Notes: generated by a model not told the origin, from the letters alone. DNA of 64,000 nucleotides from Tepidiformaceae bacterium (GCA_958295975.1 OY282446.1:1217289-1281288); one strand, 5' to 3'; counted from the first letter of the stretch, positions 1-8,475 are shown. Numbers and translations are program-made.

Positions 1-2
1 AC

Positions 3-350
3 GAGCCCGTGGCCGACGGCGACACCGTGCGCGTGGGCGGGCTCTCCTTCGCCGTCATCGCCATCCCCGGGCACACGCCCGCCAGCACCGCCTTCCTCCA
101 CGGCGGGCACCTCTTCGCGGGCGACACGCTCTTCCCCGGCGGCCCCGGACACTCGCGCTCCAACGAGGCCCTGCAGCAGGAGATCGCCTCCATCGTCACG
201 CGCCTGCACGCGCTGCCCGACGGGACGGTGGTCTGGCCCGGCCACGGCGAGCGCACGACCATCGGCGAGAGCAAGGCGGAGTACGCCGTCTTCGCCGCGC
301 GCGACCACGCCCCCGACCTCCACGGCGACGTGCTCTGGCTCGAAAGCTGA
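3..350 (+). CDS. MBL-fold metallo-hydrolase, C-terminal part (5' end off window)
   Basis: The reading frame is open to the left edge, so only the last ~115 residues of a metallo-beta-lactamase-fold hydrolase are seen. Visible family motifs are GHTPAS (metal-binding His), GDTLFPGG (bridging Asp) and a late GHG with the final metal His. This arrangement is usual for glyoxalase II-like hydrolases, which bind two metal ions and cleave thioesters or related substrates. The substrate cannot be told from this part. The gene ends in TGA, 56 bases before a toxin-antitoxin pair on the same strand. Confidence 0.85.
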   Translation, partial: EPVADGDTVRVGGLSFAVIAIPGHTPASTAFLHGGHLFAGDTLFPGGPGHSRSNEALQQEIASIVTRLHALPDGTVVWPGHGERTTIGESKAEYAVFAARDHAPDLHGDVLWLES

Positions 351-406
351 CGCCGCCACGCGGCCCGCGCGCGGGCTGGCATACTGGCACGGCGGGGGGA
401 CGCCTC

Positions 407-1081
407 ATGGGGAACGACGGCCAGCGCGATACGCTTCCCGAACCGTGGCGGCGGCGCCTCTACCTGCCCGCCTACCGGATTTCCGCCGCCGCCAGGTACG
501 CCGAACTCTCCCGACAGACCGTCTCCCGCTGGCACCACGGGTCCGGCGCGGGCGCGGCGGGGATGCCGGAGCGGAAGGCGCGGGAGGCGCTCTCCTACCT
601 GCAGCTCATCGAGGTGGCGGTGGTGGCGGCCTTCCGCCGCAAGGGCGTGTCGTTGCAGGCCGTGCGCGTGGCGCGGGAGTACGCCGCGCAGCAGTTCGAG
701 CGCGAGTTCCCCTTCGCCGAGATGGAGTTCGCGCGCGCGGGCCGGGAACTGCTGCTGGAAGTGCGGGACATCCTGCCGGAGGGCGAGCGGGGCGCGATCG
801 TCGCCAGCCAGTGGGGCCAGCGCGCGTGGGAAGAGTTCCTGCCCGAATTCGATTACGGGGAGGATGGTCTGGCCACGCGCTGGTTCGTGCGCGGCAAGGA
901 CTGCCCGGTCCTGATCGACCCGCGCCTCTCCTTCGGCGCGCCCACGGTGCGGGGCGTGCCCACCTGGGCCATCAGGGGGCGCAGGGACGCGGGCGAGACA
1001 ATCGACGAAATCGTCGACGAATTCGACCTCGCGCCCGACGAGGTGCGCGCGGCCCTCGCCTTTGAGGACGCCGCCGCGTGA
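407..1081 (+). CDS. DUF433 antitoxin-like protein with N-terminal HTH
   Basis: A 224-residue protein. Residues ~20-50 (sequence YRISAAARYAELSRQTVSRW) look like a MerR-type helix-turn-helix. The last ~60 residues, with FGAPTVRGVPTWAI and EIVDEFDLAPDEVRAAL, match the DUF433 family, which forms the antitoxin half of DUF433/PIN-like pairs. The stop overlaps the start of the downstream PIN-like gene as GTGA, so the two are translationally coupled. The product probably binds the toxin and its own promoter. A G-rich Shine-Dalgarno (GGGGGGA) precedes the ATG. The antitoxin role rests on family knowledge and gene pairing. Confidence 0.75.
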   Translation: MGNDGQRDTLPEPWRRRLYLPAYRISAAARYAELSRQTVSRWHHGSGAGAAGMPERKAREALSYLQLIEVAVVAAFRRKGVSLQAVRVAREYAAQQFEREFPFAEMEFARAGRELLLEVRDILPEGERGAIVASQWGQRAWEEFLPEFDYGEDGLATRWFVRGKDCPVLIDPRLSFGAPTVRGVPTWAIRGRRDAGETIDEIVDEFDLAPDEVRAALAFEDAAA

Positions 1082-1461
1082 TCCTGTTCCTCGACCGCAG
1101 CATGGGGCAGGGAATCGGCTGCGCGCTGAAGTGCCTCAAGAGGTTTCCCGCCACAGTCGAGCTCCACGACGATCACTTCAAACAGGACACCAACGACGAT
1201 GTGTGGCTCGCCGAAGTTGGTCGGCGTGGCTGGATCGCAATGGGACGGGACTACCGCCACCACCTCGTGGACGTGGAGCGGGACGCCATCCGCGCGCATC
1301 GCGTGGGCGTGTTCTATCTCTGGGGCGCGAACGCCTCGCAGTGGGAGCAGCTGCGCGTCCTGGCGAAGGCGTGGGACCGCATCGAGGACGCTTGCCGCGG
1401 CCCCGCGCCCTTCATCTACCGCATCGGCAAGGACGGGCGGCTCGAGGCCGTCGCCGTCTGA
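1078..1461 (+). CDS. PIN-like domain toxin candidate (VapC45/DUF5615 type)
   Basis: A 127-residue protein with a GTG start inside the upstream antitoxin stop (GTGA). It opens with ILFLDRSMG, where the early Asp fits the first acidic residue of the PIN-like fold. It continues with a His/Asp-rich HDDHF segment and DDVWLAEVGRRGW, resembling the PIN-like toxins that accompany DUF433 proteins. Toxins of this class are metal-dependent RNases, usually cutting tRNA or rRNA. I assign the toxin role from partner and motif layout; the target is unknown. Confidence 0.7.
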   Translation: MILFLDRSMGQGIGCALKCLKRFPATVELHDDHFKQDTNDDVWLAEVGRRGWIAMGRDYRHHLVDVERDAIRAHRVGVFYLWGANASQWEQLRVLAKAWDRIEDACRGPAPFIYRIGKDGRLEAVAV

Positions 1462-1467
1462 CGCGCG

Positions 1468-2061
1468 CTAGGCGCCGCGCGCGGAGCCGTGCACCAGCGC
1501 CAGGAACTCCGCCCGCGTCACGCTCGAGCGCTTGAACTGGCCGCGCATGGCGCTCGTCACCATGCGGCTGCCCGGCTTGCGCACGCCGCGCATGGTCATG
1601 CACAGGTGCTCCGCCTCCACCACCACCGCCACGCCGTCCGCCGCCAGCGCGTCCATGACCGTCTCCGCCACCTGGCTGGTGAGCCGCTCCTGCAGCTGCG
1701 GGCGGCGCGCGTAGGCCTCCACCACGCGCGCCAGCTTGCTGATGCCCACCACGCGCCCCTCCGGCAGGTAGCCCACGTGCGCCTCCCCGTGGAAGGGCAG
1801 CAGGTGGTGCTCGCACATGCTGTAGAAGGGGATGTTGCGCAGGATCACCATCTCGTCGTGCGCGACCTCGAAGCCCACGCGCAGGTACTCGGCGGGGTCG
1901 AGGTCGAGCCCCTCGAAGATCTCGGCGTACATGCCGGCGATGCGCCGCGGCGTCTCCAGCAGCCCCTCGCGCGCGGGGTCGTCGCCCACCGCCTCCAGCA
2001 GCTCGACCACGGCGGCGCGGATGCGCGCCCCGTCCACGCCGCTCCCGTTCCCGTTCGCCAT
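1468..2061 (-). CDS. folE: GTP cyclohydrolase I
   Basis: A 197-residue GTP cyclohydrolase I, which converts GTP to 7,8-dihydroneopterin triphosphate, the first step of folate (and queuosine) synthesis. The zinc ligands are visible: C83 and H86 in MCEHHLLPF, and C154 in EHLCM. The substrate-loop sequences [20 protein letters not shown] and RGVRKPGS are also canonical, and the length is normal. It converges on the toxin gene with 6 bases between them. Upstream, TACCAT ends 9 bases before the ATG and may be the -10 box. Confidence 0.97.
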   Translation of the reverse strand: MANGNGSGVDGARIRAAVVELLEAVGDDPAREGLLETPRRIAGMYAEIFEGLDLDPAEYLRVGFEVAHDEMVILRNIPFYSMCEHHLLPFHGEAHVGYLPEGRVVGISKLARVVEAYARRPQLQERLTSQVAETVMDALAADGVAVVVEAEHLCMTMRGVRKPGSRMVTSAMRGQFKRSSVTRAEFLALVHGSARGA

Positions 2062-2106
2062 GCCGCCCCGATGGTACGGGACGCGCCCCCCGCTGTCGCG
2101 CCGCGC

Positions 2107-2841
2107 TCAGTCCAGCAGGCCGGCGCGCCGCATGCTGGTGAAGGCGTCGCCCGCGACGATCACGTGGTCGTTGAGGGCCACGTCCAGCTTCTTCCCCGTG
2201 GCCGCCAGATCGCGCGACATGGCGATGTCGCGGCGGCTGGGGTCGGGACGCCCGGAGGGGTGGTTGTGCGCCACCACGATGGAGGTGGCCTCCAGCAGGA
2301 TGGCGTCGCGGAAGACGTCGGCCTGGCGGAAATCGACGGAGTGGATGCTGCCGCGCAGGACCACGGGCTCGCCCAGCAGGCGCGCGCCCGAATCCAGGGC
2401 GAAGACGTGCAGCTCCTCGCGCGCGCGGTTCTGGAAGTGCCAGCGCAGGTGCGTGAACACGTCCTCCGGCCCGAGGAAGCGGGGGCGCGCGTCGGCCTCG
2501 CGGCCCGCGCGCGGCAGGCGGCGGGCGATCTCGACGGCGGCGGCCAGGCGCGCGGCCCTGGCCGGTCCCAGCCCGCGCGCCTGCCGCAGCGCCTTCGCGT
2601 CCGCGCGCAGCAGCCCGCCCAGCCCCCCGTGGCGCTCCAGCAGCCCGCGCGCGAGGTCGATCGCGTTCTCGCCGCGCGTGCCCGCCCCCGCGATGATGGC
2701 GATCAGCTCGGCGTCGCCCAGCGCCCCCGGGCCGTGGCGCAACAGCCGCTCGCGGGGGCGCTCGTCGTCGGCCAGGTCGTGGATGGTGCGGTAGCCGGAG
2801 CCCTCCTCCGGCTCGCCGTACTCCGCCGCCCCCTCCGGCAC
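2107..2841 (-). CDS. radC: RadC-family JAB/MPN-domain protein
   Basis: A 244-residue RadC protein with a GTG start. The N-terminal half carries the UPF0758/helix-hairpin-helix region (LLRHGPGALGDAELIAI, ARGLGPARAARL). The C-terminal half is the JAMM metalloprotease-like domain with HNHPSGRPDPSRRD. The family was named for DNA repair, but its biochemical role remains unsettled. It lies 3 bases after the membrane protein gene upstream, so it is the last gene of a LysM protein-membrane protein-radC operon. Confidence 0.93.
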   Translation of the reverse strand: MPEGAAEYGEPEEGSGYRTIHDLADDERPRERLLRHGPGALGDAELIAIIAGAGTRGENAIDLARGLLERHGGLGGLLRADAKALRQARGLGPARAARLAAAVEIARRLPRAGREADARPRFLGPEDVFTHLRWHFQNRAREELHVFALDSGARLLGEPVVLRGSIHSVDFRQADVFRDAILLEATSIVVAHNHPSGRPDPSRRDIAMSRDLAATGKKLDVALNDHVIVAGDAFTSMRRAGLLD

Positions 2842-2844
2842 GGC

Positions 2845-3384
2845 TCAGTCCTCGCGCTCGATGAGCAGCGGATCGGGCCGCGGCGGCTCCGGCGGCGGCT
2901 GGCGCGGCCCGCCGGGGCCCTCGTCGCCGTCCGGCCGCTCCCGCTTCTCCACCGTCACGGCGAGCATGGAGCCGGAGAAATACTCGACCTCCACGTAGTC
3001 GCCGCGCTTCACCAGCTGGTGCTGGACCTTGTCCACGCGCACGATCTGCCTGTTGTCGAGGCGCAGGTAGTGGCTGCGCGCCACGAACAGGTCGCCGCGC
3101 GACCAGTGGCGCGTGATGGTTCCGCCGATCAGGCGGGGCTGGCCGCGCAGGTCGCGCAGCGCCTGCAGCGCCTGGAAGCCGCAGAGCGAGGCCATGGCCA
3201 GCAGGATCACGGGCAGCACCCAGCCGCCCCCGCCTCCGCCCGCCACCTCGCTGAAGACGTACCAGAGCGCGCCCCCCGCCGTGGCCAGGAACAGCGGCGT
3301 CCAGATCATGGCCGTGCGCCGCAGCCCGGCGCGCGCCACGGCCAGCCTGCGGGCGCGCTCGTCGCCCGGCTGCGGTGCGCTCAC
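2845..3384 (-). CDS. Two-helix membrane protein of unknown function
   Basis: A 179-residue protein. A short basic N-terminus leads into two hydrophobic helices (residues ~26-45 and ~54-72) separated by a Gly run. A soluble part of ~70 residues follows (TRHWSRGDLFVARSHYLRL) and then a Pro-rich acidic tail. I recognise no family. The start is the GTG that forms a GTGA overlap with the stop of the upstream LysM gene, so the two are co-translated. A role at the envelope alongside the LysM protein is inference from the operon. Confidence 0.75.
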   Translation of the reverse strand: MSAPQPGDERARRLAVARAGLRRTAMIWTPLFLATAGGALWYVFSEVAGGGGGGWVLPVILLAMASLCGFQALQALRDLRGQPRLIGGTITRHWSRGDLFVARSHYLRLDNRQIVRVDKVQHQLVKRGDYVEVEYFSGSMLAVTVEKRERPDGDEGPGGPRQPPPEPPRPDPLLIERED

Positions 3385-3845
3385 GGGGCCCCTCCGGCGG
3401 GAATGAGGATGACCTGGCCGATGGCGAGCGCGGCGGCGTCGAGTCCGGGGTTCAGGGCCGTGATGGCGTCCACGGAAACGCCGTGCGCCTCGGCGATGTC
3501 CCACAGCGTGTCCCCCGCCGCGATCGCGTACTCGACGACCCCGGGCGCGGGTTCCGGCGTCGCCGTGGCGGTCGGCGCGGGCGTCGGCGTCGGGGCTGGC
3601 GTGGGCGCGGCGGTCGGGGTTGGCGCGGGCGTCGGCGTGGCGGTGGGCGCGACGGTCGGCGTGGGCGCGGGCGCGGAGCGCACCGGCTCCGCGCGGCTCT
3701 CCTCCGCGGGCGGGCGCAGCACGAGGAAGAGCGCCACGAAGGAGCCCAGCACCAGCGCCGCCAGCGATCCGCGGTAGGCCAGGGCCGAGGGCGCGATGCG
3801 TTCCGGCGCCGTCGGGCCCTCGCCGCTTCGGGGTGCGTCGCTCAC
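3381..3845 (-). CDS. LysM-domain cell-wall protein with membrane anchor
   Basis: A 154-residue protein: cytoplasmic N-terminus, one transmembrane helix (residues ~26-44), a Pro/Thr/Ala linker of ~50 residues, and one C-terminal LysM domain (YAIAAGDTLWDIAEAHGVS, then NPGLDAAALAIGQVILIP). LysM binds the glycan strand of peptidoglycan, so the domain is probably displayed outside the membrane on a flexible stalk. It is the first gene of a three-gene minus-strand operon. The linker DNA is an imperfect GC-rich tandem repeat and may vary in length. Confidence 0.88.
   Translation of the reverse strand: MSDAPRSGEGPTAPERIAPSALAYRGSLAALVLGSFVALFLVLRPPAEESRAEPVRSAPAPTPTVAPTATPTPAPTPTAAPTPAPTPTPAPTATATPEPAPGVVEYAIAAGDTLWDIAEAHGVSVDAITALNPGLDAAALAIGQVILIPAGGAP
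3540..3675 (-). repeat. Degenerate Pro-Thr-Ala coding repeat
   Basis: An imperfect tandem repeat of units like GGCGTGGGCGCGG encodes the PT(A)-rich stalk of the LysM protein. It is a low-complexity coding repeat, not a CRISPR or mobile element. Confidence 0.7.
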
Positions 3846-3896
3846 GGTGCGTCGCTCACGCCCGTGAGCCTACCACTCCGCGCGCCCGGCTTCCGC

Positions 3897-4496
3897 TCAG
3901 GCGGTCGGCGGCGTCAGCCTGCCCAGCCCCAGCGGGCGCGCCCGCCGCCGCTCGCGCAGCGCCTCGCGGAAGGCGCGCAGGCGGCCCTCGCCCCACGCGC
4001 GGAAGCGCCCCGCCGCGTCCTCGCCCGTGCCCAGCCGGTCGATGGCGTGGGCCGCGCGCGCGATGGCGGCGTGCCCCGCGGCCCCGCCCGCCAGCGCCCC
4101 CTCCAGCTCCGCCGGCACGGTCGAGCCGCTGGCGTCGAGCGTGTGCGCGGCCAGATAGCGGAAGCGCGCCCGCTCGCCCCGCGGCGGCGACGGCGTCTCC
4201 AGCGTGATCGTCCCCGCCCACACGCGGAAGGGCACGGTCGCGCGCGGGAAGGCGTCGATGGGCGTCTCCACCGCCTCCAGCGCGAGGAAGCCGGGCAGCG
4301 CGCTCGTCGCCACCTCGCGCGAGCCGCTGGCCGTGGCGAGCGTGGCGGAGGCCTCGCGGGGCAGCGCGCGGCTCAGCTCGGCGAGCGCCCGCGCGACGTG
4401 GCGGTCCAGTTCCGCGTCGCTCCAGCGGGCGTCCCCGGCGTCGAGATCGCGCAGGTCGGTGCGGACCAGCGTGCGGACGTCGGCGAGGGTGGTCAT
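3897..4496 (-). CDS. Phage head-tail adaptor-like protein
   Basis: A 199-residue protein. Its N-terminus (residues ~4-40: RTDLRDLDAGDARWSDAELD, then a helix ALAELSRALP) resembles gp6-like head-tail connector/adaptor proteins of tailed phages and gene transfer agents. The rest is less diagnostic, with a C-terminal Arg-rich helix. No other morphogenesis gene is adjacent, but two small unknown genes lie just upstream on the same strand, and a portal gene lies 43 kb away. The assignment is from motif pattern only. It could be a domesticated or relict phage gene. Confidence 0.55.
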   Translation of the reverse strand: MTTLADVRTLVRTDLRDLDAGDARWSDAELDRHVARALAELSRALPREASATLATASGSREVATSALPGFLALEAVETPIDAFPRATVPFRVWAGTITLETPSPPRGERARFRYLAAHTLDASGSTVPAELEGALAGGAAGHAAIARAAHAIDRLGTGEDAAGRFRAWGEGRLRAFREALRERRRARPLGLGRLTPPTA

Positions 4497-4541
4497 GCCC
4501 CCACCGTGGCGCGCGCCGTCGCCAGCGCGTAGCCCGCGCCG

Positions 4542-4853
4542 TCACTCCCGCCCCCGGCCGTCCTTCCGGCGGCCCAGCAGCCCGCCCATGAGAACGCCCG
4601 CGAGGGGCCGCAGCGGCCCCGGCAGGAAGCGCCAGGCGACGGCCTGCCCCGCCAGCGCGCCCGCCTGGCGCAGCTCCGGCTCGTGCTCGCGCGCGAAGCG
4701 CTCCGCGCGCAGGGTGGCGGGCCGCGCGGCGACGGCGGCGCGCCGCGCGAGGCGCTCCGCGTCCGGCTGGGCGTCGAGCGCCGCCAGGTGCGCCCCGCGG
4801 GCGAGACGGCCCAGCGCGCGCCCCGCTCCGGCGACGGCGTTCCCGCGCGCCAT
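4542..4853 (-). CDS. Small Ala/Arg-rich protein of unknown function
   Basis: A 103-residue protein, mostly helical, rich in Ala, Arg and Glu, with a Gly/Leu-rich C-terminal stretch (FLPGPLRPLAGVLMGGLLG) that could sit in or on a membrane. The ATG at 4853 is 4 bases from the stop of the upstream small gene, and the gene lies 45 bases before the head-tail adaptor-like gene on the same strand. I recognise no family. Residues could be phage-derived given the neighbour. Confidence 0.55.
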   Translation of the reverse strand: MARGNAVAGAGRALGRLARGAHLAALDAQPDAERLARRAAVAARPATLRAERFAREHEPELRQAGALAGQAVAWRFLPGPLRPLAGVLMGGLLGRRKDGRGRE

Positions 4854-4857
4854 GAGG

Positions 4858-5037
4858 CTAGTCCCCGCCGCCGCGGATGGCGCGCGCGAGGCGGCGCAGC
4901 AGCCCGAACCGCGGACGCTTCGGCGGGCGGTGGCGGCGGGCCGCGCGGCGGGCCTCCATCTCATCCATCCGCGCCCGCGCCAGCATCTCCAGCTCGGGGC
5001 CGGGGGGAGGGGTGAAGCCGCCGCCGAAATCCGCCAT
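4858..5037 (-). CDS. Small basic protein of unknown function
   Basis: A 59-residue protein. An acidic/Met-rich helix (ELEMLARARMDEMEARRAAR) is followed by a strongly basic C-terminus. The start at 5037 (MADFGGGF) is chosen over an ATG six codons earlier because TACAGT lies exactly 6 bases before it, the leaderless pattern seen repeatedly here; the earlier ATG lies upstream of that box. It is the first gene of a three-gene cluster ending in the phage adaptor-like gene. Confidence 0.55.
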   Translation of the reverse strand: MADFGGGFTPPPGPELEMLARARMDEMEARRAARRHRPPKRPRFGLLRRLARAIRGGGD

Positions 5038-5049
5038 GCCCCCACTGTA
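5038..5049 (-). promoter_or_regulatory. Leaderless-type -10 box for the small basic protein
   Basis: On the minus strand TACAGT (5049-5044) is followed by a 6-base spacer and the ATG at 5037, so transcription would begin at or next to the start codon. Confidence 0.5.
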
Positions 5050-5102
5050 GCGCATCGCGCGCGCGAAGGCGTAGCATCGGCGGGACGAACGGAGGAACGG
5101 TC

Positions 5103-6380
5103 ATGGTTCAGGAACGCATCGGCGCCCGCACGCCCACGGAGAAGGCCCACGAGCCCGCGCTGGGCACGGAGCTCATCCCCAAGGAGCGCTACACCTCGAA
5201 GGAGTTCATGCAGCTCGAGTGGGAGCGCATGTGGACGAAGGTCTGGAACATCGCCGGGCGCGAGTCCGACATCCCCAACGTGGGCGACTACTTCACCACC
5301 GAGCTGGGCCCGGAGTCGTTCCTCATCGTGCGCGAGACGCCGGACCGCGTGCGCGCGTTCTACAACGTGTGCCCCCACCGCGGGAACCAGATCAGGAACG
5401 CGGGCATGGGCCACGCGGAGTCGTTCCAGTGCGCCTACCACTTCTTCGAGTTCAACCTGGACGGCTCCAAGAAGTTCGTGCCGGACGAGGACACCTTCAC
5501 GCAGGGCGTGCCGCAGGAGACGGCGCTGGTGGAGGTGCCCTGCGACACGTGGGGCGGGTTCGTGTGGTTCAACATGAACCCCGACGCCGAACCCCTGCTG
5601 GAGTTCCTCGAGCCGGTGGCGCGCCACCTCGAACCGTACCGCTTCGAGGAATTCTCGATCATGGCCGACAAGACGATCGAGTGGGACTGCAACTGGAAGG
5701 CCTCGGTGGACGCCTTCAACGAGGTCTACCACGTGCAGGGCATCCATCCGCAGCTGCTGGAGGGGCTGGACGACATCCACGTGCAGATCGACCTGTACGA
5801 GCGTCACAACCGCTACCTCGTGCCCATGGGCATCGTCAGCCCGCGCTACCAGAACCCGGAAGAGGTGACGGACGGGCTGCGGGGGCGGCTGCGCAACGCG
5901 GGCGTCGACCCGGCCGAATTCGAGGGCCGCAGCGCCGAGGTGCGCCCCTTCCTGCAGCGCCGCGCGCGCGAGCTCGCGGAAGAGCAGGGGATGGACGTCT
6001 CCGCCCTCAACGACGACCAGATGTCGGACGACTACCACTACTACCTCTTCCCCAACATCACCCTGAACACGCATCACTTCAGCTTCGGCTTCTTCCGCCA
6101 GCGCCCGCACGCGACGGACCCGAACAAGATGTACTTCGACATCCAGAGCTACGCGCGCCTGCCCGCGGGCACGGAGGCGCCGCGGCCCGTGCACACGCAG
6201 CACCGGCACGGCGACATCTCGCTGGGGCTGGTCATGGATCAGGACTCCTACAACCTGCCGCGCGTGCAGAAGGGCATGAATTCGCGCGCCTACAAGGGGC
6301 TGCTGATCAACTACCGCGAACGCCGCATCCGCCACATGAACAAGACGATCGACGACTACCTCTTCGGGCCCGACCGCTAG
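5103..6380 (+). CDS. Rieske non-heme iron oxygenase, alpha subunit
   Basis: A 425-residue aromatic ring-hydroxylating-type oxygenase. The Rieske [2Fe-2S] site is C90-P-H92 with C110-AY-H113. The mononuclear iron site follows, with the candidate bridging Asp D203 and the ligands H210 and H215 in NEVYHVQGIHPQ. The length fits the family. It would need an external reductase, and no ferredoxin or reductase gene is adjacent. Start supported by GGAGGAACGGTC before the ATG, with TAGCAT further upstream as a likely -10. The substrate is unknown. It ends in a CTAG stop overlap with the convergent gene. Confidence 0.93.
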   Translation: MVQERIGARTPTEKAHEPALGTELIPKERYTSKEFMQLEWERMWTKVWNIAGRESDIPNVGDYFTTELGPESFLIVRETPDRVRAFYNVCPHRGNQIRNAGMGHAESFQCAYHFFEFNLDGSKKFVPDEDTFTQGVPQETALVEVPCDTWGGFVWFNMNPDAEPLLEFLEPVARHLEPYRFEEFSIMADKTIEWDCNWKASVDAFNEVYHVQGIHPQLLEGLDDIHVQIDLYERHNRYLVPMGIVSPRYQNPEEVTDGLRGRLRNAGVDPAEFEGRSAEVRPFLQRRARELAEEQGMDVSALNDDQMSDDYHYYLFPNITLNTHHFSFGFFRQRPHATDPNKMYFDIQSYARLPAGTEAPRPVHTQHRHGDISLGLVMDQDSYNLPRVQKGMNSRAYKGLLINYRERRIRHMNKTIDDYLFGPDR

Positions 6381-7978
6381 GGGGCGGGCGCGGCGATCAC
6401 GCGGAAGACGGCGCCGTCGGCGAACTCGCCCAGCGCCTCCAGCGCGGGCAGGGCGCGCAGGTCGGCGGGGCCGTAGTCCGGCGGCGGATCCCGCCAGGGT
6501 ATGTCGATCCAGACGACGAGCGTTCCGGGGGCGGCCCGCGCGATGGCCCCCTCCAGCTCGTCCGCGTCGTCGGGAAGGAAGCCGAGGGCGTCCTTGCCGA
6601 CGTCCGCGTGCAGGTAGAGCAGGGCCGCGTCGGTGCTGAGCACGGGGCCGCCGTCCGCGCTGTCGCGCGCGAAACGCAGCGTCGGCGAGTTCACCCAGCG
6701 CGAGTCCGTTGCGCCGAGGTAGAAGCCGCCGTCGTTGGCCTGGACGATCCCGCGCACGGTGAGCGGGAGCATGAGCGCGACCCAGAGGCAGAGCGCCGCC
6801 CCCACGGCCGCGGTGGGCCAGCGCCAGCGGTCGGGGAGGACGGCGCGCGCGAGCGGGATCGCGTTCACGAAGGCGGGCGCGGGGCGGCTCCGCCCGCTGG
6901 ATCGCAGCCCGTCCAGCGCCAGCAGCACGAGCAGGAGCAGGGGGACGTAGAGCGGGGAGAGGTGGCGGTCGCCCGGAAGTTCGTGCGTCAGCGAGCTAGC
7001 CGAGCTGGCGACGACGGCGGCGGCGTAGACGAATGAGAACGCGCCGCAGAGGGCGAGCGCGCTCCCGTGGGGCGGTCCGCCGCGCCGCCGCGCGAGCATG
7101 AGCGCGCCGCCGACGGCGACGAGCAGGAGCAGCGTCGCGGCGCTCAGGAGCCAGCCCAGCGGATCGGCGAAGTCCAGCCGCTCAACGGGGGCGATCCAGC
7201 CCCGCGGCACGGCGAGCAGTGGCCCCAGGACGTCCGGGAGCGCGCTCGTGCTGTAGGCGCGTTGGCCGGTGAGTTTGTCCGCGAGCAGGAGATTCCGCAG
7301 CACCCAGAAACCGATGGGGATGGCGGCGATGGCGCCGAAGAGGGCGATCCGCCGCGCGCGTTCGGGCAGGGCCGCGCCGCGCTGGAAGAGCAGGAGCAGA
7401 ACCACGGTCGCGATCAGCGCGCCCCCGACGTAGCGCGTGAGGCAGGCGAGCGCGGTGAAGAGCGCGGCCTGCACCAGCATCGCCCGCTTCCCCTCCTCCA
7501 GGAAGCGGTCCGTCCGCGTCAGGGCGAGCGTGGCGAACAGGATGAAGGAGGGTTCGGAGAGGCCGGACGAGCCGACCTCGATGAGGGGGACGGAGAGCGC
7601 CAGCGCCAGCCAGCCCCAGACCACGAGGAAGGCGGAGCGCAGGCGGCGGCGCAGCCAGCGTCCGGCGACGAACACGGTGAGCGCGAGGATGGCGGCGTTC
7701 AGCGGCCCCACGACGTCCAGCGGATCGGCGAGGGAGAGGCTGGTCCCGGCCAGCAGCAGCGGCCAGAGCGGGGGCCAGAGCGCGTAGGGCCCCCCCGCGT
7801 AGCCCGTGAAGCCCTCGCCCGCCAGCAGGTGGCGGGCCACGGCCACGTAGTTGACGGGATCGCCGGGGAGGGCGGGGCCCCACGTCGCCTCCCGCGCCAG
7901 CGCGATGCCCGCCGCCAGCAGCGAAAGCGCCGCCAGCAGCAGCGTCAGGCGGTCGGGCCGCGCGGGCCACGCCGGCAT
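6377..7978 (-). CDS. Multi-pass membrane glycosyltransferase, GT39/ArnT-like
   Basis: A 533-residue integral membrane protein with about ten hydrophobic helices. After the first helix, an acidic segment (LPGDPVNYVAVARHLLAGEG) resembles the first periplasmic loop of GT39/ArnT-family enzymes, in which acidic residues are catalytic. These enzymes move a sugar from a polyprenyl-phosphate carrier to protein or lipid. The C-terminal ~130 residues form an external soluble part. It is encoded just after an NTF2-like gene (6 bases) and overlaps the convergent Rieske gene by CTAG. The acceptor is unknown. Confidence 0.75.
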   Translation of the reverse strand: MPAWPARPDRLTLLLAALSLLAAGIALAREATWGPALPGDPVNYVAVARHLLAGEGFTGYAGGPYALWPPLWPLLLAGTSLSLADPLDVVGPLNAAILALTVFVAGRWLRRRLRSAFLVVWGWLALALSVPLIEVGSSGLSEPSFILFATLALTRTDRFLEEGKRAMLVQAALFTALACLTRYVGGALIATVVLLLLFQRGAALPERARRIALFGAIAAIPIGFWVLRNLLLADKLTGQRAYSTSALPDVLGPLLAVPRGWIAPVERLDFADPLGWLLSAATLLLLVAVGGALMLARRRGGPPHGSALALCGAFSFVYAAAVVASSASSLTHELPGDRHLSPLYVPLLLLVLLALDGLRSSGRSRPAPAFVNAIPLARAVLPDRWRWPTAAVGAALCLWVALMLPLTVRGIVQANDGGFYLGATDSRWVNSPTLRFARDSADGGPVLSTDAALLYLHADVGKDALGFLPDDADELEGAIARAAPGTLVVWIDIPWRDPPPDYGPADLRALPALEALGEFADGAVFRVIAAPAP

Positions 7979-7984
7979 CCGCGC

Positions 7985-8422
7985 TCAGGCGGGCGGCTGG
8001 TCCACCGTGCGCTGCGCGCCGCGGCGCACCAGTTCGTGGCGGCGGATGCGCCACTCGCCGTCGTCGCCGCGCGCCATCTCGTCCACGTAGGTGGCCCAGA
8101 GGGTCATGATCGCGTCCGGCTCGTCCTTCAGGAAGTGGGTGGCCTGCACCTCCGTGCGCGCCGTGGCGGCGTCGCCGCGCAGGTCCACCACCTGGTTCCC
8201 CATGAGGTGCTGCGTGCCCGCGAAGTTCTCCAGCGCCTCGATCACGTAGGCGAGGTAGGCGTCCGCGCCCTCCATCGCGCCGGGGCCGTAGCCGACCACG
8301 CTCACGTCGTCGGTGAAGCACGAGCGGTAGCGGTCCATCTCGCGCGCGTCCACGGACGTGCCGTAGCGGATCATCACGTCCATGATGGCGGCGCGGTCGG
8401 CGAGTTCCTGCAGGTCGGGCAT
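7985..8422 (-). CDS. SnoaL/NTF2-like domain protein
   Basis: A 145-residue protein of the SnoaL-like (NTF2 fold) superfamily: an N-terminal helix (ELADRAAIMDVMIRYGTSVD), then YRSCFTDDVSVVGYG, and C-terminal strands ending WRIRRHEL. The fold is a cone-shaped pocket used by small-molecule isomerases, hydratases or dehydratases, or for binding only. A Shine-Dalgarno (AGGGAG) precedes the ATG, and TAGAAT lies further upstream. A related protein is encoded at 53551. Its substrate is unknown. Confidence 0.82.
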   Translation of the reverse strand: MPDLQELADRAAIMDVMIRYGTSVDAREMDRYRSCFTDDVSVVGYGPGAMEGADAYLAYVIEALENFAGTQHLMGNQVVDLRGDAATARTEVQATHFLKDEPDAIMTLWATYVDEMARGDDGEWRIRRHELVRRGAQRTVDQPPA

Positions 8423-8475
8423 GGCGGGCTCCCTGGCGGTGGGCGCGATTCTAGCGCGTCCGCGCCCGCCATGGC

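Noticed and set aside
1489-3777. Long open frame on the plus strand antisense to folE, radC and the membrane protein
   Set aside because: Its composition is Arg/Ala/His-rich without domain motifs; it is a GC shadow of clear minus-strand genes.
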